DNA from: Chloroflexota bacterium
Lineage (GTDB): Bacteria > Chloroflexota > Limnocylindria > Limnocylindrales > CSP1-4
Length of the DNA stretch: 5,955 bases
Assembly: GCA_021785115.1 (NCBI GenBank)
Contig: JAJYGO010000013.1
Coordinates: forward strand, 1 to 5,955
Direction of reading: 5' to 3'
Shown piece by piece: positions 3,900-5,955 of this stretch (position 1 is its first letter; the number at the start of each line of letters is the position of its first letter). Under the pieces are notes generated by a model. That model was not told where the DNA came from. It saw nothing but the letters and a program-made list of their open reading frames with translations, and ran no database searches. A program made the translations under genes and the position numbers.

Positions 3900-5588
3900 G
3901 TGGCCGAGGTTGGCGGACAGCTCCGCGCCCTGCTCGGGCAGCTCTCTCTCCAGCAGCGCCTGTGGATCGCCGGCGGCGCCCTGGGGTCGATCATCCTGCT
4001 CGCCGCATTCGTCATGGTCGCGGGTCAGCCGGACTACGAGCCCGCGTTCACGCGGCTCTCCCCGACGACGGCGGGCACGATCAGCGACGCCCTGCGCACT
4101 GCCAAGATCCCGTTCCAGGTAACGGACGCGGGTGCAACGATCCTCGTCCCCGCGTCCCAGCTCTCGGCGGCCCGCGTGGCGGCGGGGACGGCCGGATCGG
4201 GGGGCAGCGACAGCCAGGGCTTCAGCCTGTTCGACAGCAGCGGGCTCGGCACGTCCGAGTTCGACCAGCAGGTGACGTACCAGCGCGCGCTGCAGGGGGA
4301 GCTGACGCAGACGATCGAGGCGATGGACGGCGTCGACACGGCGCGCGTGGCGATCGTGCCGGCCCAGCAGGGATTGCTCCAGAGCCAGGACCAGCCCGCG
4401 AGCGCGTCCGTCATGGTACAGATGCGGAACGGGGGACCGCCGAGCGCCGCGATGGTCCAGGGGATCGTCACCACGGTCGCGGGTGCCGTTTCCGGGCTCA
4501 CTCCGGACAACGTCACGGTCGTGGACGAGTCGGGGCACGTCCTCGCGGGGCCGAAGGACGCCGTGGCAGGCGACGCGATGAGCGCGCAGGCGCAAATCGA
4601 GAGCGAGACGGAAGCGAAGGTCGAGCAACTGCTCGACCAGGCCCTCGGACCCGGACACGCGGCCGTCTCGGTGGCGGCCACGCTGAACTTCGACCAGGTG
4701 CAGCAGGACGTCACGAACTACACCCCCGTCACGACCGGGCAGTGGACGCCCGTGAGCGTCCAGCGGAGCACCGAGACGTACGGTGGCAGCGGCTCCGGCG
4801 CCGCGGGCGGCATTCCCGGCGCGGACTCGAACGTCCCGGGCCTCGTCACCTACCCCGGCGTCCCGTCGCCCTCGCCGACTCCGATCTCGAGCGCATCGCC
4901 CGCCCCGTCGGGCGGTGCATCGCCCGCCCCGTCGTCATCTCCCTCCGCGTCGTCGTCCGCCAGTCCGTCGCCGTCGCCGTCGGGGGGCTACCTCAAGACG
5001 CAGGAGACGGTCAACTACGACCTGTCACAGACGGTCGAGCACATCGTGAAGCAGCCCGGCTCGATCCAGCGCCTGAGCGTCGCCGTGCTGATCGACCAGG
5101 CCGCCGGTTCGGCCGTCCCCATCGACACGTTGAAACAGAGCATCAGCGCGGCGATCGGGGCCGATCCGTCGCGCGGCGACGTGGTGTCCGTGACCCAGGT
5201 CCCGTTCGCCAATCCTGCCGCGACCTCGTCCGGGCCGATATCTCCGCAGCTGCTGCAGCAGGCCAGCTCCATCATCCCCTCCGCGCTTGCCGCGCTGATC
5301 GGGCTCGCGCTCTTGTTCCTGCTGTGGCGCAACACACGCTCGCTCCGGGCGCGCAGCGAGGAGATCTCGCTGTTGCGGCCCGGCGTCACCGGCGCGAGTG
5401 GCGCGTCGGCCCTCGCGCCCGGAGTCGCGGGGATCAGCGAGCTGCCGGCCGGGCCCGCGCTGGCCGAGGGCAGCCCGCACGCGCAGGTGCAGCAGCAGCT
5501 CCGCGCGGTCGCCGAGCAGCAGCCCGACGCGCTCGTGAACCTGATGAACTCCTGGCTGCTCGACCAGCAGCAGCAGAGGCGGCGGTGA
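3900..5588 (+). CDS. fliF: Flagellar MS-ring protein FliF
   Basis: FliF oligomerises in the inner membrane to form the MS ring, the base for the rod, export gate and rotor. The 562-residue product has membrane helix 1 at about 22-41, then Pro44-Asp-Tyr. RBM1 covers about 45-105 and RBM2 about 115-225, with QRALQGEL (128-135). RBM3 with the collar insertion covers about 226-440: PGADSN (306-311), V-N-Y-D (371-374) and IQRLSVAVLID (389-399). Membrane helix 2 is at 458-476. The cytoplasmic tail ends in a FliG-binding helix (about 530-555, with Trp552-Leu-Leu). Residues 322-363 are a Ser/Pro/Ala-rich insertion within the collar. The protein ends in four Gln and three Arg. GTG 3900 is the only sensible start, because an in-frame stop (that of fliE) lies 9 bases upstream; AGGTG at 3886-3890 may serve as ribosome site. 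Total length is normal for FliF. Confidence 0.97.
   Translation: MAEVGGQLRALLGQLSLQQRLWIAGGALGSIILLAAFVMVAGQPDYEPAFTRLSPTTAGTISDALRTAKIPFQVTDAGATILVPASQLSAARVAAGTAGSGGSDSQGFSLFDSSGLGTSEFDQQVTYQRALQGELTQTIEAMDGVDTARVAIVPAQQGLLQSQDQPASASVMVQMRNGGPPSAAMVQGIVTTVAGAVSGLTPDNVTVVDESGHVLAGPKDAVAGDAMSAQAQIESETEAKVEQLLDQALGPGHAAVSVAATLNFDQVQQDVTNYTPVTTGQWTPVSVQRSTETYGGSGSGAAGGIPGADSNVPGLVTYPGVPSPSPTPISSASPAPSGGASPAPSSSPSASSSASPSPSPSGGYLKTQETVNYDLSQTVEHIVKQPGSIQRLSVAVLIDQAAGSAVPIDTLKQSISAAIGADPSRGDVVSVTQVPFANPAATSSGPISPQLLQQASSIIPSALAALIGLALLFLLWRNTRSLRARSEEISLLRPGVTGASGASALAPGVAGISELPAGPALAEGSPHAQVQQQLRAVAEQQPDALVNLMNSWLLDQQQQRRR
4863..4988 (+). repeat. Ser/Pro/Ala low-complexity tract in fliF, with an 18-bp direct repeat
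   Basis: This stretch encodes FliF residues 322-363, almost entirely Ser, Pro, Ala and Gly, with repeated S-P and A-S-P-A-P-S units. Within it, GCATCGCCCGCCCCGTCG occurs exactly twice (4893-4910 and 4917-4934), a 24-base period. Runs of TCG-CCG near both ends (4866-4877 and 4968-4982) add further short repeats. Such DNA can gain or lose units by replication slippage while keeping the reading frame. Confidence 0.85.
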
Positions 5589-5955
5589 TGGTCGCGGTGG
5601 CGGCCGACGATGGTGCACGGCGTGCCGCGGGCCTGCTCATCGCGCTCGGGACGACCAGCGCCGGCCGCCTGCTCGCGCGGATGGCGCCCGACGCGGTCGA
5701 GCGGATCGCCGGCGAGCTGCTCCACATGCCGCAGCTCGACTCGGACGTGCGCGACGCCATCCTGGAGGAGGCGTACGCCGGGGTGTTCCGCGAGGTCGGT
5801 GTGCTCGCCGGAGGCGAGACGTACGCCCTGCAGGTCTTCGCCGAGGCGTTCGGAGAGGCGCGCGCCCACGATCTCCTGGACAAGGTGCGAGAGGCCCAGC
5901 AGTCGCAGCCGTTCGAGTTCCTGCGCGTCGTGGATCCCATCCAGGTCGCGGAGTT
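5588..5955 (+). CDS. fliG: Flagellar motor switch protein FliG, N-terminal part (runs off the right edge)
   Basis: FliG is the rotor protein that binds FliF through its N-terminal domain and interacts with the stator and FliM; it generates torque and takes part in switching. The first 122 residues are visible, of roughly 330 typical for the family. They match the N-terminal domain: R-A-A-G-L-L-I-A-L-G (12-21), A-V-E-R-I-A-G-E-L (36-44), G-G-E-T-Y-A (75-80), F87-G-E-A-R-A-H-D-L-L, and PFEFLRVVDPIQVAE (108-122), which leads into the middle domain. The ATG shares one base with the fliF stop (TGATG), and GAGG within the fliF end lies about 8 bases upstream, so translation is probably coupled to fliF. 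That coupling suits two proteins that bind 1:1 in the rotor. Confidence 0.95.
   Translation, partial: MVAVAADDGARRAAGLLIALGTTSAGRLLARMAPDAVERIAGELLHMPQLDSDVRDAILEEAYAGVFREVGVLAGGETYALQVFAEAFGEARAHDLLDKVREAQQSQPFEFLRVVDPIQVAE

Noticed and set aside
4620..4637. Inverted repeat GTCGAGCA-AC-TGCTCGAC in fliF
   Set aside because: It encodes an ordinary helix (V-E-Q-L-L-D) in a conserved region. Eight-bp arms built from common Leu/Glu/Asp codons are expected in such DNA.
3894..4658. 254-codon open frame on the - strand inside fliF
   Set aside because: It is antisense to strongly conserved FliF ring domains. The product is rich in Arg, Leu and His without family motifs.
5015..5869. 284-codon open frame on the - strand opposite the fliF end and fliG start
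   Set aside because: It crosses the fliF/fliG junction on the wrong strand, and both genes are well supported by motifs.
1..5955. CRISPR array, tRNA/rRNA gene, insertion sequence or attachment site
   Set aside because: No regularly spaced repeats, no RNA-gene signatures, no transposase and no terminal repeats were seen. Nearly all sequence is covered by recognised genes.

Overview
The window is a high-GC bacterial chromosome segment holding the start of a flagellar basal-body operon on the right (+ strand), and a two-component regulator pair followed by a chemotaxis kinase on the left (- strand). Strong G/C preference at third codon positions, GTG starts (cheA, the response regulator, fliF), stop/start overlaps and a possible leaderless start suggest a flagellated Actinomycetota lineage, perhaps Thermoleophilia-like. 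Another high-GC phylum such as Chloroflexota is possible. The taxonomic placement is inference only.

Left block, - strand, read right to left: a soluble NarL/NreB-type histidine kinase with an N-terminal Cys-rich, PocR-like sensor region (2956-1538); a NarL/FixJ-family response regulator overlapping it by 4 bases (1541-876); a 160-base gap with GC-rich inverted repeats; then the N-terminal third of CheA (715 to beyond position 1), with its Hpt domain and the start of a P2-like domain.

Centre: a 152-base divergent intergenic region (2957-3108) between the kinase and flgC. It is dense in dyad symmetry: a 20-bp near-palindrome centred on CCGATATCGG, two interlocked inverted repeats with 8-bp and 7-bp arms, and competing hairpins around the flgC ribosome binding site. 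It must contain both divergent promoters unless transcription enters from outside.

Right block, + strand: flgC (proximal rod), fliE (MS-ring/rod adaptor), fliF (MS ring, with a Ser/Pro/Ala-rich insertion in the collar region) and the first third of fliG (rotor/switch). They are packed with gaps of 5 and 6 bases and then a 1-base overlap, so they are very likely one operon. flgB, usually just upstream of flgC, is absent here.

Together the genes point to a motility/chemotaxis island in which a cytoplasmic, possibly redox- or ligand-sensing two-component system sits head-to-head with the basal-body operon it may control. The flagellar and chemotaxis genes are ordinary families. The parts that merit a second look are the Cys-rich kinase, the structured divergent control region, the FliF insertion and a 12-bp hairpin early in cheA.
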